Shown here piece after piece: positions 7,316 to 14,986 of a stretch of DNA of 33,502 nucleotides (the first letter of the stretch is position 1; each line of letters opens with the position of its first letter). Made by a program: the position numbers and the translations under genes. The stretch is from CAYTSA01 sp964440345 (GTDB taxonomy: Bacteria; Desulfobacterota; Desulfovibrionia; Desulfovibrionales; Desulfovibrionaceae), in contig CAYTSA010000037.1 in NCBI GenBank assembly GCA_964440345.1, forward strand, positions 1 to 33,502. Reading direction: 5' to 3'. The notes under the pieces are model-generated. The model saw only the letters and a program-made list of their open reading frames with translations, was not told the origin of the DNA and searched no databases.

Positions 7316-8206
7316 TCAGGTCCAGGCTTGAGTACGAATGCGGAACCAGTCTGACGTGAGACCTGGCCAGACCCAGCAACCTTCCTGCCCCGGCCCCAGG
7401 ACAAGAGCAGGGGCTCCTGCCCATCGCTGCAGCATGCCAGCCGGCGCATAGGCGACGGCTGGACCAGGGGACCAGAACTGCTCTGGGTCCGCCCCGCCGC
7501 GCAAAAAGGCCTTGGGAATAGCGCCAGGCAGGTCTTCATCCGCGCCCCACAGGGTAAAACGCATGCCAGGATGCGCCCAGACCATTGTTTCAAGGTCCCA
7601 CCCTATTCCCGGCCCGGCCCAGACCCGGGCTTCGGTTGCCGGGGGCGGAGACCACACGCACTGTCCGCCCTGGGCTGCAACGAGAGCATTTAAGGCCTGG
7701 GCTGTTTTTCCAGTGCACGCCGGGCCGGGATGCAGCACCCGGCAAGACGCGGCCCCCTGCGCCAGCTCGGCGATCACAGCAGCAGCCATATCGTCGTCCA
7801 AAGACGCCGCGTTTTCTACGCCTGTCAGCTCCAAGGCGGCAAGGACGCTGGCTGGCCAAGGGGTTTCTGGATTCTCGCTGACGCGCAGGGCAATAAACTG
7901 CTCCACCCCGCCCATCCTGGCAGGCAGAACAATTGCTGCAGTCTGGGCCGGGGAGAAAAAATCTTCATGCAGCAAAAGCAGCACGGTTTGGCAGGGCTTG
8001 TCCTGTGCTGCGTGGGAGGGCAATCGCACGGCGCGTAAACCTGGAGGCTGCTGCTCCAAGCTGCCGTACAACTGCGCAACGGTCTTCTTTATCCAACTCC
8101 GCTGGCTGGGCGACAAGGCGTCATAGGCGCGGGCAAAGGCCTCGTCTGGGAGGAAGGCTTCTGCTATGCTTTGGGGCCATAGTTCTGGAGCTGAATCATG
8201 ATTCAT
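7316..8206 (-). CDS. Uncharacterised protein with a histidinol-dehydrogenase-like segment
   Basis: A 296-residue protein with no signal peptide. Residues about 88-165 resemble the core of histidinol dehydrogenase: TAAIVLPARMGGVEQFIAL followed by a loop, ASVLAALELTGVENAASL and AVIAELAQG, in the order and spacing of the HisD segments that read A(I)PAKVAGVKEIV, VLAAAYLAGVDEV and AIAALAYG. The HisD zinc ligands and catalytic Glu-His pair have no obvious counterpart, and the protein is about 130 residues shorter than HisD (about 430). An N-terminal helical motif LSPSQRSWIKKTVAQLY precedes it. I infer a degenerate, non-catalytic HisD-fold paralogue. It lies between bamD (57 bases) and the EF-G paralogue (66 bases) on one strand. 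No function can be assigned. Confidence 0.6.
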   Translation of the reverse strand: MNHDSAPELWPQSIAEAFLPDEAFARAYDALSPSQRSWIKKTVAQLYGSLEQQPPGLRAVRLPSHAAQDKPCQTVLLLLHEDFFSPAQTAAIVLPARMGGVEQFIALRVSENPETPWPASVLAALELTGVENAASLDDDMAAAVIAELAQGAASCRVLHPGPACTGKTAQALNALVAAQGGQCVWSPPPATEARVWAGPGIGWDLETMVWAHPGMRFTLWGADEDLPGAIPKAFLRGGADPEQFWSPGPAVAYAPAGMLQRWAGAPALVLGPGQEGCWVWPGLTSDWFRIRTQAWT

Positions 8207-8263
8207 GGCGTGCTCGCAGAACGCTATGGCCGGAGCATGACTGTGGGCTTGCCGGATCGACGG

Positions 8264-9004
8264 TCATAGCCAGTCGAAATAGTCCTTCCAGCTGCCTTCT
8301 TCTTCCTCCAGCCTCTGCTGTGAGCGGCTTTCCTGGAACCGCAAATACGAAAGCCGGGCGCGGCTGGCGGCGTAGTCCTGCACCTCTGGCAGGTCTGGAA
8401 AATTATCGGAGACATATGTGTAGCGTTTGTAAGCAGCGCCATAGCGGTCTGTGTTCCAGTAGAAATCAGCCACAAACAACTCGTGCTCCGCCAGCAGGGT
8501 ACGGACCTTGGGCACAAACTTTTCCGCCTCTGCTGCGTACTCCGACCCAGGGTAGCTCTCCTGCACCCGCAGAAAATACTGCAACGATTCGCGGACCGAA
8601 GACTGTGGCTTGTCAATGGCGTCAGACGCCCGGTAGTTGGAGACGCCTATCTGATACAGCACATACGGCATGGCCTCATGACGCGGGTGCAGCGCTTCAA
8701 ATTCCTTGTACGCTTCCACAGCCAAAACATAGTCTTCATCCAGAAAAAAGGAGTCGGCAAGGCCCAGTTCCGCTTTGGGCGTGTATGGGCTGAACGGGTA
8801 GCGGTCCTTGAGTTTTGTGAAGTAGTCGACGGCGTCAGCATAGCGTTTGTCGCGCATGGCCCCCTCGCCGGCCTCGTAAAGTTCCTGGGCCGTGTCTTCA
8901 GGCGCAGACAGAAAAAAGTAGTCCACAGCGCCGCAGCCGGCCAGGGCAAATTGCACGGCCAGAAGCACGGCGAAAAGCGGTAATCGGTTACACATATTAA
9001 GCAT
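8264..9004 (-). CDS. bamD: Outer membrane assembly lipoprotein BamD
   Basis: A 246-residue lipoprotein with a lipobox LAGC (Cys24) after a basic and hydrophobic signal. It then shows the family's tetratricopeptide pattern: AQELYEAGEGAMRDKRYADA, YFTKLKDRYPFSPYTPKAEL and SFFLDEDYVLAVEAYKEFEA, and a late repeat YPGSEYAAEAEKFVPKVRT. BamD is the essential lipoprotein partner of BamA in beta-barrel insertion into the outer membrane. The length fits YfiO/ComL proteins (about 245 residues). ATG 9004 overlaps the trxB stop by 8 bases (translational coupling); a second ATG at 8995 would also leave a working signal. Confidence 0.93.
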   Translation of the reverse strand: MLNMCNRLPLFAVLLAVQFALAGCGAVDYFFLSAPEDTAQELYEAGEGAMRDKRYADAVDYFTKLKDRYPFSPYTPKAELGLADSFFLDEDYVLAVEAYKEFEALHPRHEAMPYVLYQIGVSNYRASDAIDKPQSSVRESLQYFLRVQESYPGSEYAAEAEKFVPKVRTLLAEHELFVADFYWNTDRYGAAYKRYTYVSDNFPDLPEVQDYAASRARLSYLRFQESRSQQRLEEEEGSWKDYFDWL

Positions 9005-9920
9005 CGCGAGATTCCAAATACAAAAAAGCAGCGTTGGCGGCGGTGGCGCCGTCTCCCACAGCGGTGGCTACCTGACGGCACAGTTTGGAGCGGATGTCCC
9101 CTGCTGCGAATATGCCTAGCGTGTTGGTGCGCATTTCCTGGTCAGTGACAACAAACCCCTTTTCATCCTTCTCAATAGCGTCGGGAATGTAATCCCCCAG
9201 GGGCTGAAACCCTACGAACACAAACAAACCGTCCAGCTCCAGATCCCGTTCCTCGTTTGTGTTTATGTCCCGCAAACGCACTCCGGTCAAGGCTGTATCG
9301 CCAAGAATTTCCGTCACCACTGTGGATCGGATGGTCTGGATCGCGGGATCCATGAAGCACTTGTCCTGATACAGCTTGCAGCCCCGGAAATCCTCCCGCC
9401 GGTGGATGAGGTAGAGCTTCTTGACCAGCTTGGCCAGATACAAGGCCTCCTCCAAAGCAGAGTTGCCGCCCCCGACCACCGCCACTGTCTGGTCCCGGAA
9501 AAAATTCCCGTCACACAGGGCGCAATAGGATACGCCCTTGCCAGTAAATTCCTCTTCCTTGTCCAGCCCCAGGCGACGGTATTCCGATCCTGTAGCGATG
9601 ATGACTGTGGCGCCCTGAATGGCGCCGTCGCCCACGTGCACAACGTGCGCGCCTTCACTTATGTCGATCTTTTTACAATGATCGAAATATTTATCGAAAG
9701 ACCAGTCTTCCAAGTGTGCAGAAAAAATGTCAGCCAGCTCATAGCCTTTGACGCCCTTGGGAAATCCGGGATAATTTTCGATAGCTTCCGTCAAAAGGGT
9801 CTGGCCGCCGGGAGATGTTCGCTCCACCCAGGCCAGCGACATGCCGGACCGTAATACGTAAAGGGCGGCCGTCATTCCTGCCGGACCGCCCCCTATAATC
9901 ACGCAATCGTACGATTTCAT
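8997..9920 (-). CDS. trxB: Thioredoxin reductase (NADPH)
   Basis: A 307-residue flavoprotein. The N-terminal FAD-binding motif IIGGGPAGMTAALY (about residues 8-21), an ATGSEYRRLG segment, the redox motif CALCDG, a second Rossmann motif VAVVGGGNSALEEALYL, HRREDFRG for NADPH-phosphate binding, and the terminal FAD motif GIFAAGDIRSK are all present. It reduces thioredoxin with NADPH in the cytosol. The redox pair is CALC rather than the common CATC, which is within family variation. It is co-transcribed with trxA (stop 6 bases upstream of its start) and bamD. Confidence 0.96.
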   Translation of the reverse strand: MKSYDCVIIGGGPAGMTAALYVLRSGMSLAWVERTSPGGQTLLTEAIENYPGFPKGVKGYELADIFSAHLEDWSFDKYFDHCKKIDISEGAHVVHVGDGAIQGATVIIATGSEYRRLGLDKEEEFTGKGVSYCALCDGNFFRDQTVAVVGGGNSALEEALYLAKLVKKLYLIHRREDFRGCKLYQDKCFMDPAIQTIRSTVVTEILGDTALTGVRLRDINTNEERDLELDGLFVFVGFQPLGDYIPDAIEKDEKGFVVTDQEMRTNTLGIFAAGDIRSKLCRQVATAVGDGATAANAAFLYLESRDA

Positions 9921-9926
9921 AGATAA

Positions 9927-10247
9927 CTACAGTGCTTTTTGGGAAATCATGTCCTTGATGTTGCTTTTGGAGACAGCTCCTGTTACCTGCTCCAACACTT
10001 CGCCGTTTTTGTAGAGTATCAGCGTGGGTATGGCGCGGATGCCGTATTTACTGGGCGTGGCTGGATTTTCATCTACATTCATTTTGGCGACTTTCACTTG
10101 GCCGGTATATTCACTGGCCAGCTCGTCAATGACAGGCCCCATGGCGCGGCACGGTCCACACCAGGGAGCCCAAAAATCGACCAACACAGGAAGGTCGCAT
10201 TTGGTTACTTCTTCTTCAAAATTGCTATCAGTAATTTGAATAGCCAT
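9927..10247 (-). CDS. trxA: Thioredoxin
   Basis: A 106-residue classical thioredoxin with WAPWCGPC (Cys30 and Cys33), the PTLILYKNGE strand after the cis-Pro, and the terminal helix. ATG 10247 is chosen over the longer frame beginning at 10304 because AAAGGAG lies about 8 bases upstream and the product then begins exactly like known thioredoxins (MAIQITDSNFEEEV). It leads the trxA-trxB-bamD transcript, forming the general disulfide-reducing system of the cytosol with TrxB. A well-formed promoter lies about 125 bases upstream, giving a long leader. Confidence 0.97.
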   Translation of the reverse strand: MAIQITDSNFEEEVTKCDLPVLVDFWAPWCGPCRAMGPVIDELASEYTGQVKVAKMNVDENPATPSKYGIRAIPTLILYKNGEVLEQVTGAVSKSNIKDMISQKAL

Positions 10248-10372
10248 GGATGTTCTCCTTTGCTTGGCGTTTAAGCTGCCCGTTCGTACTGAAGTTTTAA
10301 TCACATCGGCAGGAGCTTACAACTCCCCTTTAAAACATCGTTTTTTTAACTCCGCAGAGTGCAATTCTTTAT

Positions 10373-10401
10373 AATCTATTGCCGCGCTAGAAAACTGTCA
10401 A
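10373..10401 (-). promoter_or_regulatory. Sigma-70-type promoter of the trxA operon
   Basis: On the minus strand a consensus -35, TTGACA (10401-10396), is followed after exactly 17 bases by TAGATT (10378-10373). The 203-base gap between tsaD and trxA holds no other gene. This explains why trxA can be transcribed independently of the long upstream block. Confidence 0.7.
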
Positions 10402-10407
10402 GGCCTT

Positions 10408-10434
10408 TTCGCTTTACCAATCTTCGCTTTACCA
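10408..10434. promoter_or_regulatory. 12-base direct repeat just upstream of the trxA promoter
   Basis: TTCGCTTTACCA occurs twice, at 10408-10419 and 10423-10434 (period 15), ending 6 bases upstream of the trxA -35 box on the minus strand. The placement suits an activator-binding site, or a tandem duplication with no function. Confidence 0.35.
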
Positions 10435-10450
10435 GCACAACGCGCTCCCA

Positions 10451-11581
10451 TCACCCGGGAAAATGCGTATAATCCCAGGGAATGCGGCGTCCACGCGGAA
10501 TCGCCTCCAGTTCCAGACTATGCGCCCAGCCTGATTCCGCTATCGCAGCTCCTGCCCAGGCGATCATAACCCCATTGTCAGCGCACAAATCCAGAGGAGG
10601 CAGCCGTAGCTCCATTGCATGTTGTGCTGCTAGCCGAGCCAACATCGACCGCACAGCCGAGTTGGCGGCCACGCCTCCAGACGCCGTCAGGGTCCGCACT
10701 GGCTCGTCCAGCTTCTCCACACCAGCAAAGCCTTTTTCCAAATAGGTCAGTGCTCGCTCTGTTTTCACCCGCAGCGTGTCCGCCACTGAATAGGTAAACG
10801 AGGCGCAGAAGCGGGCCAGCTCTGGACAGCGGCGGCCCTGTTCCAACACCGCAGACTCAGGGTCGCTGGAGACATCCATGCTGTCAAACCGCAGTTCAGG
10901 CTGCTCTCGCACAGCCAGAGCCGCGGCTGTTTTTAGCCCGCTGAAGCTAAAATCCAGATTTTGATTATCCAGATAAGGACGGGGAAACATGTCCTGGTCC
11001 GGTTCAGCCAGTTGGGCAAGCGCGTCCATGAGTCTCCCGCCAGGATACGGCAGGTTCAAGCTTTTGGCGGCCTTGTCAAAGGCTTCACCTGCGGCGTCGT
11101 CCAGGGTCCGGCCCAGCACTGTGAAATCCAAAGGGGAGCGCATGAGCACAAGATGGGTATGCCCGCCTGAGACCAGCACCCCGATGGCTGGATACGCGAA
11201 GTCCTGCTCCAACTCCGCAGTCAGCAAATGGGCGTGCAAGTGGTCCACCCCCACCAGCCTGGCCCGGGGAGCCCCTAGCGCCAGGCCTTTGGCAAAACCC
11301 AGCCCGACCAGCAATGCGCCCAGAAGTCCCGGCCCCCGGGCAACGGCAATGACGTCCAGGTCCTGCACTGTATACGGTCCGGCCTCTGCAGTGCGCATTA
11401 GCCGGTCAAACAACCGGGGCAGCACCCGGTAATGCTCCCGAGAGGCGATTTCCGGCACCACGCCGCCAAACAGCGCATGCACGTCTGCCTGGGACGCCAA
11501 CTGGCGGGCCAACACGCGGCGTCCGCGCACCAAGGCCAGACCAGTTTCATCGCAGGAGGTTTCAACTCCCAAACAGAGCAT
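10451..11581 (-). CDS. tsaD: tRNA N6-adenosine threonylcarbamoyltransferase TsaD
   Basis: A 376-residue Kae1/Gcp/TsaD protein. Visible are the N-terminal LGVETSCDETG, the metal-binding VDHLHAHLL motif, VSGGHTHLVLM, TLDDAAGEAFDKAAKSL, FSFSGLKTA, TASGGVAANSAVR and DLCADNGVMIAWAG. TsaD transfers the threonylcarbamoyl group to A37 of ANN-decoding tRNAs, together with TsaB and TsaE, which are not in this window. The length slightly exceeds the usual 335-345 residues because of an insert around residues 225-260. It starts 9 bases after the fbp stop without a clear Shine-Dalgarno sequence, which suggests coupling. Confidence 0.96.
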   Translation of the reverse strand: MLCLGVETSCDETGLALVRGRRVLARQLASQADVHALFGGVVPEIASREHYRVLPRLFDRLMRTAEAGPYTVQDLDVIAVARGPGLLGALLVGLGFAKGLALGAPRARLVGVDHLHAHLLTAELEQDFAYPAIGVLVSGGHTHLVLMRSPLDFTVLGRTLDDAAGEAFDKAAKSLNLPYPGGRLMDALAQLAEPDQDMFPRPYLDNQNLDFSFSGLKTAAALAVREQPELRFDSMDVSSDPESAVLEQGRRCPELARFCASFTYSVADTLRVKTERALTYLEKGFAGVEKLDEPVRTLTASGGVAANSAVRSMLARLAAQHAMELRLPPLDLCADNGVMIAWAGAAIAESGWAHSLELEAIPRGRRIPWDYTHFPG

Positions 11582-11590
11582 GCCGGCTGC

Positions 11591-12610
11591 TTAGGATTCG
11601 TATTTACGGTAAATATCCGAGACCTTGCGCACGTCGTACTCAGAGCCGATGAAGAGAGGGACTCGCTGGTGCAGGTTCTCCGGCCTTATCTCCATGATGC
11701 GATTGCGCCCGTCAGTGGCCAGCCCCCCTGCCTGCTCGGCGATAAACGCCAGAGGAGACGCCTCGCACAGCAGCCTTAGTTTGCCGGCTGGTTTTTTGGG
11801 GTCGCGGTAGTCTTTGGGGTACAAAAAGATGCCGCCGTAGAGCAGGTTGCGGTGGAAGTCCGCCACCAGGGAGCCTATGTAGCGAAGGCTGTGCGGCCGG
11901 CTGCGGACGTTGTCGGAGTTTTTGAAGTGTCCCACCACGTCACGGGTGGCTTCGTCCCAGTAATCCCAGTACCCTTCATTGACAGAGTATATCTTGCCTT
12001 GCTTGGGTATGGTGATGTTGGGATGTGAAAGGAGAAATTCGCCCACGCTCGGGTCCAGGGTAAAACCGTGTACGCCATGCCCGGACGTATAGATAAGCAT
12101 GGTGGACGTGCCGTAGAGAAAGTAGCCGGCGGCTATTTGCTGCACCCCGGGCTGGAGCACGTCGGCGTCTTCTACGTCGCGGATAGGAGGCGTTACCCGG
12201 CGAAGAATGGAAAAAATGGTGCCCACGTTGACGTTGGCGTCAATGTTTGACGAGCCGTCCAGGGGGTCAAAAATAAGTATATACTCGCCTTTTTGGTATT
12301 TATCTGAAACCACGATGATATCGGCGTTTTCTTCTGAAGCCATGGCGCAGAGCGTACCGGAGCGTTCCATGCGGTGAATGAGCACGTCGTTGGCGTATTC
12401 GTCCAGCTTTTTCACACGCTCGCCCTGCACGTTCACTTCACCCGTAAAACCGAGCACGTCCACCAACCCGGCTTTGTTCACTTCCCGGGAGACAATTTTT
12501 GCGGACAGGATCAAGTCGTAAAGCATAGCCGTGAACTTGCCTGTGGCCTCCGGGGTCTGCTTTTGATGATAGAGGAGATGCTCAGTTACAGTTATCTGGT
12601 CAAAGGGCAT
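11591..12610 (-). CDS. fbp: Class I fructose-1,6-bisphosphatase
   Basis: A 339-residue class I FBPase. It shows the metal-binding FDPLDGSSNIDANV motif, ASEENADI upstream, the GTSTMLIYTSGHGVHGFTLD stretch, and YGGIFLYPKD and KLRLLCEASPLAFIAEQAGG near the C-terminus. It hydrolyses fructose-1,6-bisphosphate to fructose-6-phosphate in gluconeogenesis, expected in an organism growing on lactate, pyruvate or other C2-C3 substrates. AAGGAG precedes ATG 12610 by 5 bases. It lies between a lipoprotein gene (25 bases upstream) and tsaD, all on one strand. Confidence 0.97.
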   Translation of the reverse strand: MPFDQITVTEHLLYHQKQTPEATGKFTAMLYDLILSAKIVSREVNKAGLVDVLGFTGEVNVQGERVKKLDEYANDVLIHRMERSGTLCAMASEENADIIVVSDKYQKGEYILIFDPLDGSSNIDANVNVGTIFSILRRVTPPIRDVEDADVLQPGVQQIAAGYFLYGTSTMLIYTSGHGVHGFTLDPSVGEFLLSHPNITIPKQGKIYSVNEGYWDYWDEATRDVVGHFKNSDNVRSRPHSLRYIGSLVADFHRNLLYGGIFLYPKDYRDPKKPAGKLRLLCEASPLAFIAEQAGGLATDGRNRIMEIRPENLHQRVPLFIGSEYDVRKVSDIYRKYES

Positions 12611-12635
12611 ACCAACTCCTTAGGTTAACACACCG

Positions 12636-13415
12636 TCAAGCGCTTTCAGGAACAAGCGCTGCATAGATTATTCTTTCCTGGCCGGCGTAGCGGACAATCC
12701 AGAAAAACTCCTGCCCGTCCATTTTCACCACGCCGGAGACGTCTTCCGTGAGTATTGCCGCCCATTCTTTTTGCATCAAGGCTTCGGCGACGGCGGTGTC
12801 GTCTCCTGGCCAAAGCAGCACCTGGGGCGTGCAGTAAATCAACTTTCCCGGGTCTGGCGAAAACTCGGCCAGCTTGCGGGGGTCAAAGTGGGCAATATTC
12901 AAGCCTTCCCAGACCCCGTCCACCAGAATGGGGTATATGATGTAGATTTCCGGGCCCAAAGGAGAGTCGTGAACGTACACCTGGACCTCTTGCTTGTTCC
13001 AAGCGTCTCCGCGCTGCAGCAACGGCTCCAGCGGCAAGGGCTTCATGCTGTATTCTGGCTCTCTGGCGATAATTTTGCCGTACTTGTCCACAGTGATCAG
13101 ACCGCTTATCCATCCGTGCAGAGTAAACAGCCGGGTCACCCAGTCAGGGCCGGGCATGGCGTCTTGGCCGTCCATATACGTATACAGCGCCTGCATCCGA
13201 GAATCCACAGGGGTAAACAGTTGCGAAAGCCTTACCTCGTGGGCGTCTGCTGGAGCAGGGTCGTCCATATCAACCGTGGCCGTAGGCTTGATGTACTCCT
13301 GATAATACTCCTGGGTTTGTTTCCAGGTGTCCTTGACAGTGGAACATCCAGCCAAAAGCAGAGCCGCCAATACCATGCAGGCGGCTTGGGCGGTGCGTTG
13401 CGCCATAATTTTCAA
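12636..13415 (-). CDS. Lipoprotein of unknown function, possible Cache-like sensory fold
   Basis: A 259-residue lipoprotein with lipobox LAGC at about residue 24. The likely start is TTG 13415 because AAGGG lies 7 bases before it; ATG 13406 would be 16 bases from that site but would also leave a functional signal. The mature protein has an early helix (STVKDTWKQTQEYYQEYIKP), then alternating strands with GLITVDKYGKIIAREPE, VYVHDSPLGPEIYIIYPIL and GVWEGLNIAHFDPRKLAEF. This pattern recalls extracytoplasmic Cache/PAS-like domains, in which a VDxxGxI strand precedes a second sheet segment. That reading is an inference. I recognise no named family. It lies between a TPR gene and fbp. Confidence 0.65.
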   Translation of the reverse strand: MKIMAQRTAQAACMVLAALLLAGCSTVKDTWKQTQEYYQEYIKPTATVDMDDPAPADAHEVRLSQLFTPVDSRMQALYTYMDGQDAMPGPDWVTRLFTLHGWISGLITVDKYGKIIAREPEYSMKPLPLEPLLQRGDAWNKQEVQVYVHDSPLGPEIYIIYPILVDGVWEGLNIAHFDPRKLAEFSPDPGKLIYCTPQVLLWPGDDTAVAEALMQKEWAAILTEDVSGVVKMDGQEFFWIVRYAGQERIIYAALVPESA

Positions 13416-13445
13416 TGCGTTTCCCTTATCCCAAATAGTATCGTG

Positions 13446-14291
13446 TTACGCTGTCCGGGCTTCAAGCCGCTGGGCCAAATTCTCAAGCATGGATATGAGC
13501 TTGGTCTGCGAAGTGACGCCAACCCCGAGACTGGCCCCGTTTTCTTTTTTTGACGGCGCCTGGGCTGCTCCCGATTGTAACTGCATGAGTTCATTCATGC
13601 GCTTTTCTATGTCCTTGCGCGAGGTTGCAGACTTAGCGGCAAAAAGCAACTCTTTGTAAATATCCACAGCGCCTTCGTAATCACCCTGCTCTGCGAGCAC
13701 TTCAGCCATGGACCGCGTCCGCAACGTCAGGGGCTCTTCAGCGCCGTCGTCCATGGCGACCGGTTCAGTGTCCGGCTCAGCATCGGTTTCATTTGCATCC
13801 GCGCCGTGCTCAGCGTCCACCCGGGAAAACGCCTCTCGGATGGCCCGGGTCGGCAGCTCCTGCATGTTTTCTTCTGATTCAGCGTCCTCCAGCAGGGCTC
13901 CCAGACCACGGTGGATGACGTCAGTCCACGAAACGGGCGAGCCCTGAAAATACGCGGCCAAAAAGTTCAACGCCAACGCTGAATCCTGGGTGTCCTTGCG
14001 TTCAAAGAGCACCTTGGCCCAAGCCCTCCAGAACGATGGGTAGCTGGACATTTTGCCGGCCAGGGCGTGCACTTGCTCGCGCACGGCCTCGCGTTCGCCC
14101 AGTTTGTCCAGCACCTCAACCAGCAGCAGCCGCGCCTCCACATGCTCCGGATGGCGCTCCAATCCCATACGCAAAGTGGAAAGCGCTTCAGAATAGTCTT
14201 CGCTCTCCATACACAGCTTGGCCAGAGGAAAAAATACCTTGGAGCCGGGCTCCAGTTCCAGGACTTCCTTGTACCACGCAATTTTGCTCAT
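13446..14291 (-). CDS. Tetratricopeptide-repeat protein
   Basis: A 281-residue soluble protein. The N-terminal part has two to three TPR-like units: IAWYKEVLELEPGSKVFFPL, YSEALSTLRMGLERHPEHVE and ARLLLVEVLDKLGEREAV. A strongly acidic linker follows (about residues 150-185, many Asp/Glu), then another TPR-like unit (MAEVLAEQGDYEGAVDIYKE) and a polar C-terminus. No signal peptide is present. ATG 14291 shares its A with the ftsB stop codon (TGATG), so the two genes are translationally coupled. Placement next to ftsB suggests an envelope or division link, but this rests on position only. Confidence 0.8.
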   Translation of the reverse strand: MSKIAWYKEVLELEPGSKVFFPLAKLCMESEDYSEALSTLRMGLERHPEHVEARLLLVEVLDKLGEREAVREQVHALAGKMSSYPSFWRAWAKVLFERKDTQDSALALNFLAAYFQGSPVSWTDVIHRGLGALLEDAESEENMQELPTRAIREAFSRVDAEHGADANETDAEPDTEPVAMDDGAEEPLTLRTRSMAEVLAEQGDYEGAVDIYKELLFAAKSATSRKDIEKRMNELMQLQSGAAQAPSKKENGASLGVGVTSQTKLISMLENLAQRLEARTA

Positions 14292-14662
14292 CACTGCTGC
14301 TCTTTTTCCACCGTTTCGCCGCCAGCTTCTGGCTGGACTGCAGTCCCAGCCTCCAGGGCTGCGCCAGCGTCAGCTCCGGCGCCGTCTTCCGGAAACATGT
14401 ACAGTATTTCATCTTCGCGGACAAAATGCATTTGCTGGCGCACCATTTTTTCCAGATACGCCTTGTCCGACTGCAGCAAGCGTATCTCCCGGCTTAGCTC
14501 CAGATTACGTTTGTCCAGCCTGTCTATCCGCTCCTCCAACTCAATATATCTGGATTTCAAGTCAAAATAAGCAAAAAGACCCTGGTCGCTGAAGAGAAGC
14601 CTACCCAACAAGAACAGGTTCAAAACCACCACCAGCCCCAACAACACGCGGTTAAACGCCAT
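14291..14662 (-). CDS. ftsB: FtsB/DivIC-type septum formation initiator
   Basis: A 123-residue bitopic membrane protein: a short cytoplasmic N-terminus, one transmembrane helix at about residues 6-23 (VLLGLVVVLNLFLLGRLLF), then a coiled coil at about 33-78 (ELEERIDRLDKRNLELSREI), and the motif MVRQQMHFVREDEILYMFPE that typifies FtsB. In the family it bridges FtsQ and FtsL in the divisome. The Ala/Gly/Glu-rich tail after residue 90 is longer than in E. coli FtsB (103 residues). It starts 2 bases after the stop of the preceding small gene. Confidence 0.9.
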   Translation of the reverse strand: MAFNRVLLGLVVVLNLFLLGRLLFSDQGLFAYFDLKSRYIELEERIDRLDKRNLELSREIRLLQSDKAYLEKMVRQQMHFVREDEILYMFPEDGAGADAGAALEAGTAVQPEAGGETVEKEQQ

Positions 14663-14664
14663 GT

Positions 14665-14946
14665 TTACTGCAATAGCTGTCTTTTCGCAGCGCCGTGCTC
14701 CTCAATGAGTGACATGGGCATGCGCAACTCGTCCAAAAAACTGGACGTTGCGTGCTCTATGCGGGTCACGTCGTCCTCCGCCAGATGCACGCCGTGCAAT
14801 CGTCCTATCAGCGTCTTCAACTCCGCCAACTCCTTCGTCAACATATGGCCCATTTCCAACTTTTGCAGCGCAGGCTCCAGCTCAAGAATTGTCTGTAGGC
14901 AATTGCTGAGCCGGAGCTGTAAGCTGCTGGGATCATTATCCGTCAT
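14665..14946 (-). CDS. Small helical protein of unknown function between pgsA and ftsB
   Basis: A 93-residue protein. ATG 14946 is preferred over GTG 14955 because AAGGAG sits 8 bases before the ATG. The sequence is all-helical in character: LQLRLSNCLQTILELEPALQ, KELAELKTLIGRLHGVHLAE, then TRIEHATSSFLDELRMPMSL. No signal peptide or membrane segment is seen. I do not recognise the family. Tight spacing to ftsB (2 bases) and 40 bases to pgsA place it in this envelope/division operon. Confidence 0.75.
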   Translation of the reverse strand: MTDNDPSSLQLRLSNCLQTILELEPALQKLEMGHMLTKELAELKTLIGRLHGVHLAEDDVTRIEHATSSFLDELRMPMSLIEEHGAAKRQLLQ

Positions 14947-14986
14947 TGTCTGCACTCCTTGCGTCCGAGCAGGCCCTCACAGAGCC

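Noticed and set aside
7933..8793. 286-codon plus-strand frame over the HisD-like gene and bamD
   Set aside because: Antisense to bamD, which is certain; no start signal.
12771..13553. 260-codon open frame antisense to the lipoprotein and TPR genes
   Set aside because: Crosses two genes on the opposite strand that have good starts; no family resemblance.
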